43,311 nt of DNA. Source: a virus. Each line of letters opens with the position of its first letter. The first letter of the stretch is position 1. Under the pieces are notes generated by a model. That model made no database searches, had not been told where the DNA came from, and saw nothing but the letters and a program-made list of their open reading frames with translations. The stretch is taken from the IMG/VR virus record IMGVR_UViG_3300020579_000022, positions 1-43,311 of that record. The stretch is one strand, 5' to 3'. The position numbers and the translations under genes are program-made. Positions 31,965 through 38,070 of the stretch are shown here, in pieces.

Positions 31965-32552
31965 TTAAAGAGCTGCGACTATGGAGTCCGTCCTCGACGC
32001 TCTACGAGAACGACCTCCAATAAAAGCTAGGCCAGCGAAGCCTAGCAAGATCATTGCCCAGGTTGACGGCTCCGGAACTGCTGCTTGGGCGGTTACGGTG
32101 CCGTCGATGGCGAGGTGGATCGGGGATGAGCCACTGGTGCCGGTTAACGCGACAAAGTAGTTGCCGGCATTCAGAATGTCAGGACTGACTATGGCTTCCT
32201 GCCCGCCAACCACGTTGAGGACTGGAGAGCTTTCGAGGAACGCTCCAAGCGGGGTGAAGAGAGGCCCCGGTCCAGTTGAGGTCTGGGTGTTGAGTGAGAG
32301 AACGCCTCCCACAACCGCCAGATTGCCGATACCGCTGTCGGACATAGAGACGGTGACAGTCTCTCTGGTTGGGAGAGAGAACTCGAAGAATTGGGCAAAG
32401 CCGATCCCCGAGCCGGGAGTGTCTTCAGCTGGGAGTGCGAGGCTCTCATTGAAGATTGAGCCGACATTCTCGACTGAGGTGAGGACTGCTGCTCTTGCAG
32501 GCAATACCCCCAATGCGGCAATCAGTACCGCCGCTGATAGAACTCTTGTCAT
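31965..32552 (-). CDS. PEP-CTERM (PEPxxWA type) exported protein
   Basis: 195 aa. Residues 1-22 are a Sec signal peptide (short basic start, hydrophobic core, cleavage near PARA-A). The body is a beta-rich domain of about 130 residues (FAQFFEFSLPTRETVTVSMS, NAGNYFVALTGTSG). Near residue 159 comes VPEPSTWAMILLGFAGLAFI followed by GGRSRRASR. This is the complete PEP-CTERM sorting signal: PEP box, one membrane helix, Arg cluster. Exosortase hosts cut it and send the protein to the surface, often with exopolysaccharide. The gene has its own promoter and downstream hairpins and is unlike its neighbours in composition. It looks like an acquired accessory (moron) gene. Role could be surface alteration or superinfection exclusion. 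Confidence 0.88.
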   Translation of the reverse strand: MTRVLSAAVLIAALGVLPARAAVLTSVENVGSIFNESLALPAEDTPGSGIGFAQFFEFSLPTRETVTVSMSDSGIGNLAVVGGVLSLNTQTSTGPGPLFTPLGAFLESSPVLNVVGGQEAIVSPDILNAGNYFVALTGTSGSSPIHLAIDGTVTAQAAVPEPSTWAMILLGFAGLAFIGGRSRRASRTDSIVAAL

Positions 32553-32596
32553 CTATTCAGTCCCTCTGATAGGAATGACTGATGTCATCCAAGTTA

Positions 32597-32625
32597 ATTC
32601 TGTCATATTTGGTGGGTCATGTCAA
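32597..32625 (-). promoter_or_regulatory. Sigma-70-like promoter of the PEP-CTERM gene
   Basis: On the minus strand TTGACA (32620-32625), a 17-nt spacer and CAGAAT (32597-32602, 4 of 6 matches to TATAAT), about 45 nt upstream of the ATG. The perfect -35 and ideal spacing make this the clearest promoter in the window. Confidence 0.55.
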
Positions 32626-32661
32626 GGGGTCCATACATTAACTTTTGGTAATGTACCATTC

Positions 32662-32964
32662 TCACTCGGGGTTTACTGCCCGTTTGGTCTTATGATGTTC
32701 TAGAGAGTAAGGTGGCTCATCTCTGGAGGATGACTGGCCGCTAGGCCAGTCATCCGACACACCATTGGATGGGCCATCATGGACACAAGCAAGCTCTGCT
32801 TGCTTGTGTCCAGGGCAGATGATCGTACACTCCCGGAAGCGACCGTCTGGCAGCATACGAGAGCAGTTGAAGTAGATCCCGTTGATGATCTGGTCTATGT
32901 GCCAGCGGACATCTCCGTTGCATATGAAGGTGTGCTCTGCGCCGCGGTCAAATCTATGCGTCAT
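32662..32964 (-). CDS. Hypothetical Cys-containing protein
   Basis: 100 aa; ATG overlaps the upstream gene by 11 nt. N-terminal half HTFICNGDVRWHIDQIINGI, then NCSRMLPDGRFRECTIICPG, with several Cys/His that could bind metal. The second half is low-complexity and encoded across two hairpins (32780-32812 and 32728-32755). It may have been extended by those inserts. Confidence 0.55.
   Translation of the reverse strand: MTHRFDRGAEHTFICNGDVRWHIDQIINGIYFNCSRMLPDGRFRECTIICPGHKQAELACVHDGPSNGVSDDWPSGQSSSRDEPPYSLEHHKTKRAVNPE
32728..32755 (-). repeat. 12-bp perfect hairpin, loop GCTA
   Basis: GGATGACTGGCC / GGCCAGTCATCC in the 3' part of the 100-aa gene. Confidence 0.85.
32780..32812 (-). repeat. 15-bp perfect hairpin, loop TCT
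   Basis: TGGACACAAGCAAGC / GCTTGCTTGTGTCCA inside the 100-aa gene. Confidence 0.9.
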
Positions 32965-33151
32965 CTTTTTCCGGTTTCTTCTGTGCGAGGATGTCGCGCT
33001 TGAGCAGGTTGATTGCGATGATGAGGTTGCCGAGGACTACGCCGGTTGCATAAGAGGTTTCATTCTCCATGTCGTCCTCAAGCTGGCCTCGCATTGGGGC
33101 GAGTGTTTCGTAGGCGGTCTGTAGACGCCAGAGGATCTCATCGTTTTTCAT
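32954..33151 (-). CDS. Small helical hypothetical protein
   Basis: 65 aa: MKNDEILWRLQTAYETLAPM at the start, then MENETSYATGVVLGNLIIAI and LLKRDILAQKKPEKDDA. Helical, with a hydrophobic stretch too short and polar to call a membrane helix. No family recognised. Confidence 0.62.
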   Translation of the reverse strand: MKNDEILWRLQTAYETLAPMRGQLEDDMENETSYATGVVLGNLIIAINLLKRDILAQKKPEKDDA

Positions 33152-33164
33152 GTTCTGCCTTTGT

Positions 33165-33199
33165 CAGAGCTTAAGCGAGCAAAGCTCGCTTAAGCTCTG
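33165..33199 (-). repeat. 16-bp perfect hairpin, loop AAA
   Basis: CAGAGCTTAAGCGAGC / GCTCGCTTAAGCTCTG. The TAA stop of the 94-aa gene is within the coding-strand 5' arm. Confidence 0.92.
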
Positions 33200-33474
33200 C
33201 CTTTCATCTCAGGCTGGCCCTCAAAGCGTTGGATCATCTCTTTCATCAAATTGATGATGTCTTTCCGGTCTGCGCCATTAGAAAGATAGTTGCAACGGCC
33301 TTCACTAGCCTCGTCGAACGGGAAGACCATGAGGACAAACCCTGTTTTACGGGCTGGATCGCGGACTCCGCCATTGAATAACTCGTCGAGAGTTTGCGCA
33401 ATGGCGTTCATTTTTTCGACGTACTGCGGTTCGATGGGCGCGTCGCCTAATCCGGGGAGTGGACGTTTAGCCAT
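33190..33474 (-). CDS. Conserved small phage protein
   Basis: 94 aa. The segment TGFVLMVFPFDEASEGRCNY followed by ISNGADR-like LSNGADRKDIINLMKEMIQRFEGQ is one I recognise from many phage early regions. Function unknown. Overlaps the upstream gene by 8 nt. Confidence 0.75.
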   Translation of the reverse strand: MAKRPLPGLGDAPIEPQYVEKMNAIAQTLDELFNGGVRDPARKTGFVLMVFPFDEASEGRCNYLSNGADRKDIINLMKEMIQRFEGQPEMKGRA

Positions 33475-33868
33475 TGATTAAGCTCCAGAGGCCGTCGCCG
33501 TGCTGTTTGACCATGCCACGGTGTGCCAGCTTTTGTAGGCGGGAGCCGACTGAGTTGGGGGAAAAGCCGCCCTCTTTTAGATGGATGCGTAACTCGGTAG
33601 CGCGATGAGGACGCTGGGCTAGGTGGGTGAGGAGGATTTTGTTTATTCCTTTGTCTGGGCTGAAGGGGATTGAAGCCCTACCTTTTCTATATTTTGGTTT
33701 GTGAGCAAGTACTTTTTGCTCTTTTGGGGCGAGAGCATGAAGAGCTGCCTGAAGTTCTGCAGGGTCAAATTTCTCCTCGACCTTTAAGTCCTCGATGGGG
33801 AGTATTTTGGACATGATTAAGAAGAGGGTTTTGGAGTCCATAGTGAAGGCAACTTTGAATTTTGTCAT
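33467..33868 (-). CDS. Winged-helix-like DNA-binding protein
   Basis: 133 aa; ATG coupled by ATGA (33865-33868), with AAAAGGAGCACGCCG upstream. The C-terminal 60 residues (INKILLTHLAQRPHRATELR, then FSPNSVGSRLQKLAHRGMVK, QHGDGLWSL) have the helix-helix-recognition helix-wing layout of a wHTH. The N-terminal part is beta-alpha of unknown type. A regulator of the early operon is plausible. Confidence 0.65.
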   Translation of the reverse strand: MTKFKVAFTMDSKTLFLIMSKILPIEDLKVEEKFDPAELQAALHALAPKEQKVLAHKPKYRKGRASIPFSPDKGINKILLTHLAQRPHRATELRIHLKEGGFSPNSVGSRLQKLAHRGMVKQHGDGLWSLING

Positions 33869-34233
33869 CGGCGTGCTCCTTTTCTAAGTTTCGAAGCTTT
33901 ACTTCGAAACTTAGCCATCTGGACTACGTGTCGCACCTCGCGTGCGTGAGGTGCAGGCTCGGGCTGAGGCATGGGAGGGTCCATATGAATGATGGTTGCG
34001 AATGGGACGAAGCCAAGTTTGTAGCCGAGGGAACGGGCCACTGCATTGATTGTGGCCGCTTGGGGTTTTTTGGTTGCACCGTAGAACCAGGCTCGGAGGG
34101 TTACGGCGGTGACGCCTGAGTTCTCTTCGATCCATTTGTGCGAAACGCCGCACTCCTGAATGACGGTGCGGATCTCATCGATTATGGGATCTTTCTCGAG
34201 GAATGAGTAGGATTTGTAGGTGAAGCCAGGCAT
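33865..34233 (-). CDS. Xre-type HTH regulator
   Basis: 122 aa; ATG at 34233 overlaps the upstream TAA by one base. IIDEIRTVIQECGVSHKWIE, then ENSGVTAVTLRAWFYGATKK and PQAATINAVARSLGYKLGFV form a clear five-helix lambda-repressor-like HTH (residues about 15-75). The C-terminal tail is Pro/His/Arg-rich and its last part is encoded by a hairpin. No peptidase or dimerisation domain, so a Cro-like or small regulatory protein. It sits within, not at the head of, the early operon. Confidence 0.75.
   Translation of the reverse strand: MPGFTYKSYSFLEKDPIIDEIRTVIQECGVSHKWIEENSGVTAVTLRAWFYGATKKPQAATINAVARSLGYKLGFVPFATIIHMDPPMPQPEPAPHAREVRHVVQMAKFRSKASKLRKGARR
33884..33914 (-). repeat. 13-bp perfect hairpin, loop CTTTA
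   Basis: CTAAGTTTCGAAG / CTTCGAAACTTAG in the last codons of the Xre-type gene. The next gene's AAAAGGAG follows immediately. Confidence 0.9.
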
Positions 34234-34439
34234 TATACTTTCTCCCAGTTGAGACGTTCCATTCTTTCCAGAAACCAAAGATATAGTCTTGATCCAGGCT
34301 TCTCTTGAGAAGCCTGGATCACTTCCTCGTAGAGCCAGAGACGAATTTCGCGCTGGATTAGATGTGGAGGAGGCGGAAATAGCTGGATGAGGTCGTTGTA
34401 AAGGACACGATCTCTCCGCTGTCTTTCCGATATTTTCAT
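34233..34439 (-). CDS. Small hypothetical protein
   Basis: 68 aa from the ATG at 34439, coupled by ATGA to the gene before it and by TAATG to the Xre-type gene. Basic helix (MKISERQRRDRVLYNDLIQL), a PPPP break, then amphipathic helices ending WFLERMERLNWEKV. A 14-bp hairpin (34291-34320, loop TT) is inside. No family recognised. Confidence 0.65.
   Translation of the reverse strand: MKISERQRRDRVLYNDLIQLFPPPPHLIQREIRLWLYEEVIQASQEKPGSRLYLWFLERMERLNWEKV
34291..34320 (-). repeat. 14-bp hairpin with 2-nt loop
   Basis: GATCCAGGCTTCTC / GAGAAGCCTGGATC, loop TT, in coding sequence. Confidence 0.85.
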
Positions 34440-34792
34440 ATCAAGTCCTCGATTGGGATAGGGACTCGGACTTGCGGTTCGATGGCTTTTGGTTTTGGTC
34501 GCATTGCGGCTGCGATACGTGCGTGCTCGTGGGGCCAGTCGGTTAGACCGAAGAGCTGCATGAAGGTGCCTTCGGGGTCCACTTCCCAAAAGTGAAGGAT
34601 TTTGTGGAGTTCTGTTTTGGGGATGTCTTTCTCGAGCCAGATGCCACGAGAACCGTGGCAGATGGTTAGATGGATTAAGGATGGGTCGGTCTCGTGCGGC
34701 TCCAGCTGGATGGGTGGGAGGGCAATGACTGAGTTGAGCCAGCAGGGACGCCAGTTGCCTAGGCGAGTGCGGGATGGATCGTGGAAGTTCAT
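34436..34792 (-). CDS. Hypothetical phage protein
   Basis: 118 aa. Starts directly at the foot of a 16-bp hairpin; ATG overlaps the upstream stop (ATGA 34789-34792). SRTRLGNWRPCWLNSVIALP, HLTICHGSRGIWLEKD, TFMQLFGLTDWPHEHARIA. No family recognised; C-terminus rich in Pro/Lys. Confidence 0.65.
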   Translation of the reverse strand: MNFHDPSRTRLGNWRPCWLNSVIALPPIQLEPHETDPSLIHLTICHGSRGIWLEKDIPKTELHKILHFWEVDPEGTFMQLFGLTDWPHEHARIAAAMRPKPKAIEPQVRVPIPIEDLI

Positions 34793-35019
34793 GCTCTTTC
34801 ATCCTCACGTTGTGAGGATGAAAGAGCAGAGACGGCAGGATCGAGATCATCTGCTATCATCCTCAGCATTTTTGGGAGTAGAAGGGTTACTTCTAGGGTG
34901 GCTTGGATTGAGAAGCCCTCACCTCTGTCGCCATCGATGACTATTATGATGACGCCAGCGGCTTTGGCGGACTCCATGACTAGGGTGGCCTCTGCGTCGT
35001 ATTTGCCGGGGCCGATCAT
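34789..35019 (-). CDS. Small hypothetical protein
   Basis: 76 aa; ATG at 35019 coupled by ATGA. YDAEATLVMESAKAAGVIII, then VIDGDRGEGFSIQATLEVTL and LLPKMLRMIADDLD: an alpha/beta mini-fold seen in other phage early regions. The last residues (SSSQREDERA) are encoded by the hairpin. Function unknown. Confidence 0.68.
   Translation of the reverse strand: MIGPGKYDAEATLVMESAKAAGVIIIVIDGDRGEGFSIQATLEVTLLLPKMLRMIADDLDPAVSALSSSQREDERA
34793..34827 (-). promoter_or_regulatory. 16-bp hairpin abutting a start codon and hiding its ribosome site
   Basis: Perfect arms GCTCTTTCATCCTCAC / GTGAGGATGAAAGAGC, loop GTT. On the coding strand the 3' arm contains GAGGA, the only purine-rich site for the ATG that begins on the next base (34792). 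Confidence 0.88.
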
Positions 35020-35309
35020 TGTATGCCTCCCTCGGTGGGCATGGACTGTAGTTCGGTGCCAATCTTGGCCTGAGCTATTTTGGCCAGTATTTTGAGGGCG
35101 TCTGCGATGAATAGGGGACCGTTGCTTTCTTGGTTGTTGTTTAGGCTGAATACCGCTCTGGCGATATTCTGGGGGTTGGCATTTGCGAGGCAACGGGCTG
35201 CGTCAGCGCATTTCGAACTGTAGGCGTCGCTGTCTTCTTCTGGAGAGCGGCCTCGTCCTAGCGTGATGATGGCGTGTGCTGAGACACGCATTTCGATGTC
35301 AGACATCAT
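35016..35309 (-). CDS. Hypothetical helical protein
   Basis: 97 aa; AAAAAAGGAGTATCCA before ATGATG (the second ATG is equally possible). Helical with two Cys: EDSDAYSSKCADAARCLANA, then NPQNIARAVFSLNNNQESNG and ADALKILAKIAQAKIG. No family recognised. Confidence 0.62.
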   Translation of the reverse strand: MMSDIEMRVSAHAIITLGRGRSPEEDSDAYSSKCADAARCLANANPQNIARAVFSLNNNQESNGPLFIADALKILAKIAQAKIGTELQSMPTEGGIQ

Positions 35310-35323
35310 TGGATACTCCTTTT

Positions 35324-35355
35324 TTAGGTTTGCAAGCTTTAGCTTGCAAACCTAA
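35324..35355 (-). repeat. 14-bp perfect hairpin, loop TTTA
   Basis: TTAGGTTTGCAAGC / GCTTGCAAACCTAA. On the coding strand the TAG stop of the 100-aa gene is at the base of the stem and the loop is TAAA. Confidence 0.92.
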
Positions 35356-35654
35356 TCGACGCGGCACACTTCGAAGCTGCCGTCGGGTTGGAAGATGGCG
35401 AGGTAGCTGTAGGGATAGAAGCAGATTAGTTCGTGGCGTAGGTTGGTCATAGCGAGCGGCTTCATTGGTGGGTCGCCAGAGTATTTTAAGGTGTAGTCTT
35501 TGAGAGACTCGAAGCCGGGCTGAGGACGCCATCCACCTCCGTGGGTGTAATTGGAGTCAATTTGCTTGGCGGCTGGACGAGGGTCGGTGTCGCTTAGGAA
35601 GGAGGGGAGGAAGCCGAGATCGACTCGCGGATCAGTTTGTATCCAGAGCATCAT
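35352..35654 (-). CDS. Conserved phage protein of unknown function
   Basis: 100 aa. MLWIQTDPRVDLGFLPSFLS, GGGWRPQPGFESL, LKYSGDPPMKPLAM, FYPYSYLAIFQPDGSFEVCR: a pattern I recognise as recurring in phage early regions. Function unknown. ATGA-coupled; its start codon overlaps the foot of a 14-bp hairpin. Confidence 0.75.
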   Translation of the reverse strand: MMLWIQTDPRVDLGFLPSFLSDTDPRPAAKQIDSNYTHGGGWRPQPGFESLKDYTLKYSGDPPMKPLAMTNLRHELICFYPYSYLAIFQPDGSFEVCRVD

Positions 35655-35887
35655 AGCGTGCCCTCACATTGTGAGGGCACGCTAAGGAGGATGCCCTTGC
35701 GTGAGATCCAATCCCAGCGGAAATTGACTGGTTCGTCGCTTTCGATCACGCGGCTTTCGCGGACTGCAGTCCAGCGCCATGCGAGGTCGAGATTGTAGGC
35801 GTCGGCCTCTTCGAGGGTGGCGAAGCGGGCGGCGTTGCTGTACCATTTGCCCGAGGAGTCGGTTTGGACTTCTGGTTTGTAGCTCAT
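35651..35887 (-). CDS. Conserved small phage protein
   Basis: 78 aa from the ATG at 35887, coupled by ATGA on both sides. YKPEVQTDSSGKWYSNAARF, ATLEEADAYNLDLAWRW, then AVRESRVIESDEPVNFRW. The order 'x-exported data, row of aromatic residues, TAVRVxES' is familiar from small phage proteins of unknown role. The last residues (SVPSQCEGTL) come from the hairpin. Confidence 0.7.
   Translation of the reverse strand: MSYKPEVQTDSSGKWYSNAARFATLEEADAYNLDLAWRWTAVRESRVIESDEPVNFRWDWISRKGILLSVPSQCEGTL
35654..35684 (-). promoter_or_regulatory. 14-bp hairpin covering a ribosome site and start
   Basis: TAGCGTGCCCTCAC / GTGAGGGCACGCTA, loop ATT. The coding-strand 3' arm contains GAGGG and its last base is the A of the next gene's ATG (35654). 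Confidence 0.88.
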
Positions 35888-36126
35888 TGAATACCTCCGA
35901 TTGGTTTGGCCTCGCCCCAAATCACCATGTAGTTGCAGCCCTGGACGGCGATGTCTGTTATGTGACCGCACTCTTCACATTTGCCGCGAGTGAAGAATTG
36001 GTTGGCCTCGGCGATGGTTTGACGTGCTCCGCACGCCAAACAGGTGAATTTTTGGTGGATGGTTGCGCCGGACTCGATGAGGGGTGCGGCGGTTGCAGCG
36101 CACTCGTGGAGTGGGTGGTCAGCCAT
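35884..36126 (-). CDS. Small zinc-ribbon protein
   Basis: 80 aa from the ATG at 36126 (GAAGGAGAGCCC upstream). FTCLACGARQTIAEANQFFT followed by RGKCEECGHITDI gives CxxC...CxxC with about 17 residues between: a zinc ribbon. An extra Cys pair is not needed. Such proteins may bind nucleic acid or partner proteins. Function unknown. Confidence 0.72.
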   Translation of the reverse strand: MADHPLHECAATAAPLIESGATIHQKFTCLACGARQTIAEANQFFTRGKCEECGHITDIAVQGCNYMVIWGEAKPIGGIQ

Positions 36127-36355
36127 TGGGCTCTCCTTCTTGAGTGGCGGCAAGACAAGCTTGCCGCCACTCAATCTTTTCAGCCTCCCACCATGTTTCG
36201 AAACGCTCACGAGTGCTGGGTGGAAGGGTGAGGATTTTTGACATGGTTAAGTGGCTGAAATGCTCCCAGTGGCGGGGGCCGGTTTGGTACATGTCCCATA
36301 ATGGATCATAGCTGGTTCTGCGGCATTTGCGGCAGGTGTGATATTCTCTAGACAT
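36119..36355 (-). CDS. Small hypothetical protein with CxxC
   Basis: 78 aa from 36355; a shorter form from the internal ATG at 36244 (MSKILTLPPSTRERFETWW) is possible. The N-terminus has HTCRKCRRTSYDPLWDMY, possibly half a zinc knuckle. The C-terminal residues are encoded by a 15-bp hairpin. No family recognised. Confidence 0.55.
   Translation of the reverse strand: MSREYHTCRKCRRTSYDPLWDMYQTGPRHWEHFSHLTMSKILTLPPSTRERFETWWEAEKIEWRQACLAATQEGEPNG
36140..36174 (-). repeat. 15-bp perfect hairpin, loop ACAAG
   Basis: TTGAGTGGCGGCAAG / CTTGCCGCCACTCAA, translated at the end of the 78-aa protein. The next gene's AAGGAGAG follows at once on the coding strand. Confidence 0.9.
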
Positions 36356-36563
36356 TCTGTTTTAGCTCCTCTGGCTGCCGGCGCTGGATGGCTTCCCAGA
36401 TGAGGCCGGCATTGTAGTCAGTGGTTATCATGAAGAAGTCGTATGGGTTAGTGCGAAACTTCTCCCATTGATCATCGGTTAGGAAGGAGACTTCGTAGGA
36501 GTCGAGAGCGCGAAGGATACGGAGTGCGTTGCTGAAGGCGCGGAATGAGATAGAGCGAGGCAT
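36348..36563 (-). CDS. Conserved small phage protein
   Basis: 71 aa. SISFRAFSNALRILRALDSY, EVSFLTDDQWEKFRTNPYDF, then ATTDYNAGLIWEAIQRRQ-like end. Recognised as a recurrent phage early protein of unknown function. The frame stays open upstream of the ATG through a hairpin as far as 36673, but without a start codon. Confidence 0.68.
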   Translation of the reverse strand: MPRSISFRAFSNALRILRALDSYEVSFLTDDQWEKFRTNPYDFFMITTDYNAGLIWEAIQRRQPEELKQNV

Positions 36564-36582
36564 GGGTTTGGTTTCCTGGTTT

Positions 36583-36613
36583 GCAAGCGTGGAGGCTTGT
36601 CCTCCACGCTTGC
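36583..36613 (-). repeat. 13-bp perfect hairpin, loop CTTGT
   Basis: GCAAGCGTGGAGG / CCTCCACGCTTGC in the gap between two early genes. Confidence 0.9.
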
Positions 36614-36652
36614 CAAAGTAGAACTCGTAGGAGGCGTAGAGGCTTGCAGCCT

Positions 36653-36919
36653 TTATGCCGACTGAGGTGGTCTTTCATGATGCTTGTGATCCACCGTCGG
36701 TGGATCAAGCATCAGCTGAGAGGCGAGGAAGATGTTATGGAGGTGGTCGGCCGACTCGGCATTGTGAGAGAATAATGATATTTGATGGGCGCGGATAGTG
36801 GAGTCGGGACTGTAAATTAGGAGGCGGAGGAATGAGAAGGCTGGGTCAGAGGTGTCGGGGAAGTACTCGAACTCGATGCGAGAGACTTGATGGAATGTGG
36901 TTGTTGTTGTGCTGGCCAT
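36653..36919 (-). CDS. Conserved small phage protein
   Basis: 88 aa. ASTTTTTFHQVSRIEFEYFP, then PAFSFLRLLIYSPDSTIRAH and ISLFSHNAESADHLHNIFLA. A short two-layer beta pattern typical of a phage early-region family of unknown function. The last codons form an imperfect hairpin (36676-36713). Confidence 0.65.
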   Translation of the reverse strand: MASTTTTTFHQVSRIEFEYFPDTSDPAFSFLRLLIYSPDSTIRAHQISLFSHNAESADHLHNIFLASQLMLDPPTVDHKHHERPPQSA

Positions 36920-36950
36920 TTACTTTCCTTTCCAAGTGGCTTGTCTTCCC

Positions 36951-37328
36951 TCACTTGTTGTTTAGTTTTTCCCAGGCTGTTTCGCATTGTTCGGGAGTTG
37001 AGGTGCGAACACAAGTGTCAATCCAGGGCTTCTGGAGGGTTTTGCTCCATTTCCGTGAGAGGAGAAGTATGTTGAGTTCATCTTTAGACTGAGCTAAGAG
37101 GACTGGGAAAGGAATGCTCCTTGGATCTTGAGATTCAGCTTCTGTGGGGAGCTGAATCTCCACGTACCAGTTGGAGGCATTATCTGGGGTTGGGTTCTGC
37201 CCAACCCCGGCCCGACCCCCACATGAGGGCTGAGGATAGGGGTAGTGCCATGTGGCATAGTGATGGCATGGACTTGCGTTTGCGGCAGGTGCAAACGCAA
37301 TTCCTAGAGCTGCGATGATGGATTTCAT
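36951..37328 (-). CDS. Small exported protein with signal peptide
   Basis: 125 aa from the ATG at 37328 (coupled by ATGA). Residues 1-19 are a signal peptide (MKSIIAALGIAFAPAANAS). The mature start PCHHYATWHYPYPQPSCGG is a Cys/His/aromatic motif I recognise from other phage secreted proteins. The rest has a WYVEIQLPT strand and TCVRTSTPEQCETAWEKL, with two more Cys. Presumably periplasmic and disulfide-bonded. Function unknown. Confidence 0.72.
   Translation of the reverse strand: MKSIIAALGIAFAPAANASPCHHYATWHYPYPQPSCGGRAGVGQNPTPDNASNWYVEIQLPTEAESQDPRSIPFPVLLAQSKDELNILLLSRKWSKTLQKPWIDTCVRTSTPEQCETAWEKLNNK
37130..37208 (-). repeat. Two hairpins inside exported-protein gene
   Basis: GAGATTCAGCT / AGCTGAATCTC, 11 bp, loop 9 (37130-37160), and GGGGTTGGG / CCCAACCCC, 9 bp, loop TTCTG (37186-37208). 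The second lies in the codons just after the Cys-rich start of the mature protein. Confidence 0.7.
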
Positions 37329-37570
37329 CGCTTGGCTCTCCGCGCCTCGAATTGGGCTTGAATGCGCTGTTTGTCTAGAGTATGCCCGCAAGAGATAGCG
37401 AGACTTTCTAGTGATGCTGCGAGAATTTTAAGCCGATTTATGCTGTCTAGAGAGAAGGACATTGGCTCTTGAGCTATGCCTAATTCTAATGTGTCTAAAT
37501 CAGTGAAGATGTTGATAGACCGGCGTCGTGTCTGGTCGATCTGATCTTGGATTGTGGCTCGATCATTCAT
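37325..37570 (-). CDS. Small helical hypothetical protein
   Basis: 81 aa from the ATG at 37570, which has AAAGGAGTCTATC upstream. Helical: NDRATIQDQIDQTRRRSINI, then INRLKILAASLESLAISCGH. No family recognised. Confidence 0.65.
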   Translation of the reverse strand: MNDRATIQDQIDQTRRRSINIFTDLDTLELGIAQEPMSFSLDSINRLKILAASLESLAISCGHTLDKQRIQAQFEARRAKR

Positions 37571-37581
37571 GATAGACTCCT

Positions 37582-37776
37582 TTAGAAGCATGTATCGCAA
37601 GTGCAGTGGGGATGAGAACCGGACTCGCAGTGGGGCGATGGGTCATGTGAGGGGCCTTCAGCCCTGTCGCGGTCACATGAGGGGCACTCGCCGAATGGGA
37701 GGCGGCGTCTCCGGGACGCCGGAGGCGTCTCGGGCTTATCATTTTCTTTTTTGAAGCGACGGCGCTGATAGGTCAT
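37582..37776 (-). CDS. Small Cys-rich (zinc-binding?) protein
   Basis: 64 aa with TGAAGGAGCAGCACA before the ATG. A basic Arg-rich first half (YQRRRFKKEND) and ECPSCDRDRAEG, then SPHCESGSHPHCTCDTCF: six Cys and four His, probably a metal-binding knuckle. Function unknown. Confidence 0.6.
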   Translation of the reverse strand: MTYQRRRFKKENDKPETPPASRRRRLPFGECPSCDRDRAEGPSHDPSPHCESGSHPHCTCDTCF

Positions 37777-38003
37777 TGTGCTGCTCCTTCAGGCGAAGGC
37801 TCTGCCTTCGCCTGAATTGTGGTGTGGCGAAGGGTTTCGGAGGCTTCTCGCCATATCTGGATTTGAGCTACGTGTATTTTTATTTGCACCTGGGTCATGC
37901 GACCGGGATGGCGAAGACGCTCCTCGATGCGTTTTGCAAACATCTCGAAGTGATCGGCTATGTCGGATAGGGATGTGGCTGTGTAGGTTATGTTGTTTTC
38001 CAT
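37773..38003 (-). CDS. Small helical hypothetical protein
   Basis: 76 aa from the ATG at 38003, ATGA-coupled to the next gene. YTATSLSDIADHFEMFAKRI, then EERLRHPGRMTQVQIKIHVA. The C-terminal codons (KAEPSPEGAAQ) form a 13-bp hairpin. No family recognised. Confidence 0.62.
   Translation of the reverse strand: MENNITYTATSLSDIADHFEMFAKRIEERLRHPGRMTQVQIKIHVAQIQIWREASETLRHTTIQAKAEPSPEGAAQ
37788..37816 (-). repeat. 13-bp perfect hairpin, loop TCT
   Basis: TTCAGGCGAAGGC / GCCTTCGCCTGAA. The first bases of the next gene's AAGGAG lie in the stem on the coding strand. Confidence 0.9.
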
Positions 38004-38030
38004 TAATTGGCTCCTTAGTGTTTTTGGATT

Positions 38031-38070
38031 AAGAAATATGCAGCGAGCTTTAGCTCGCTGCATGTTTCTT
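38031..38070 (-). repeat. 18-bp hairpin with the stop codon in its loop
   Basis: Arms of 18 bases with one mismatch, loop TTTA (38049-38052). On the coding strand the loop TAAA carries the in-frame TAA stop of the J-domain-like gene. Confidence 0.9.

Noticed and set aside
34233-34850. 205-aa reading of the minus-strand frame
   Set aside because: The first 137 residues are the out-of-frame shadow of the 118-aa gene at 34436-34792. The real gene starts at 34439.
37643-37690. Repeat TCATGTGAGGGGC / TCACATGAGGGGC as an operator
   Set aside because: It lies in the coding sequence of the Cys-rich protein. The repeats are mixed direct and inverted, without neighbouring promoter elements.
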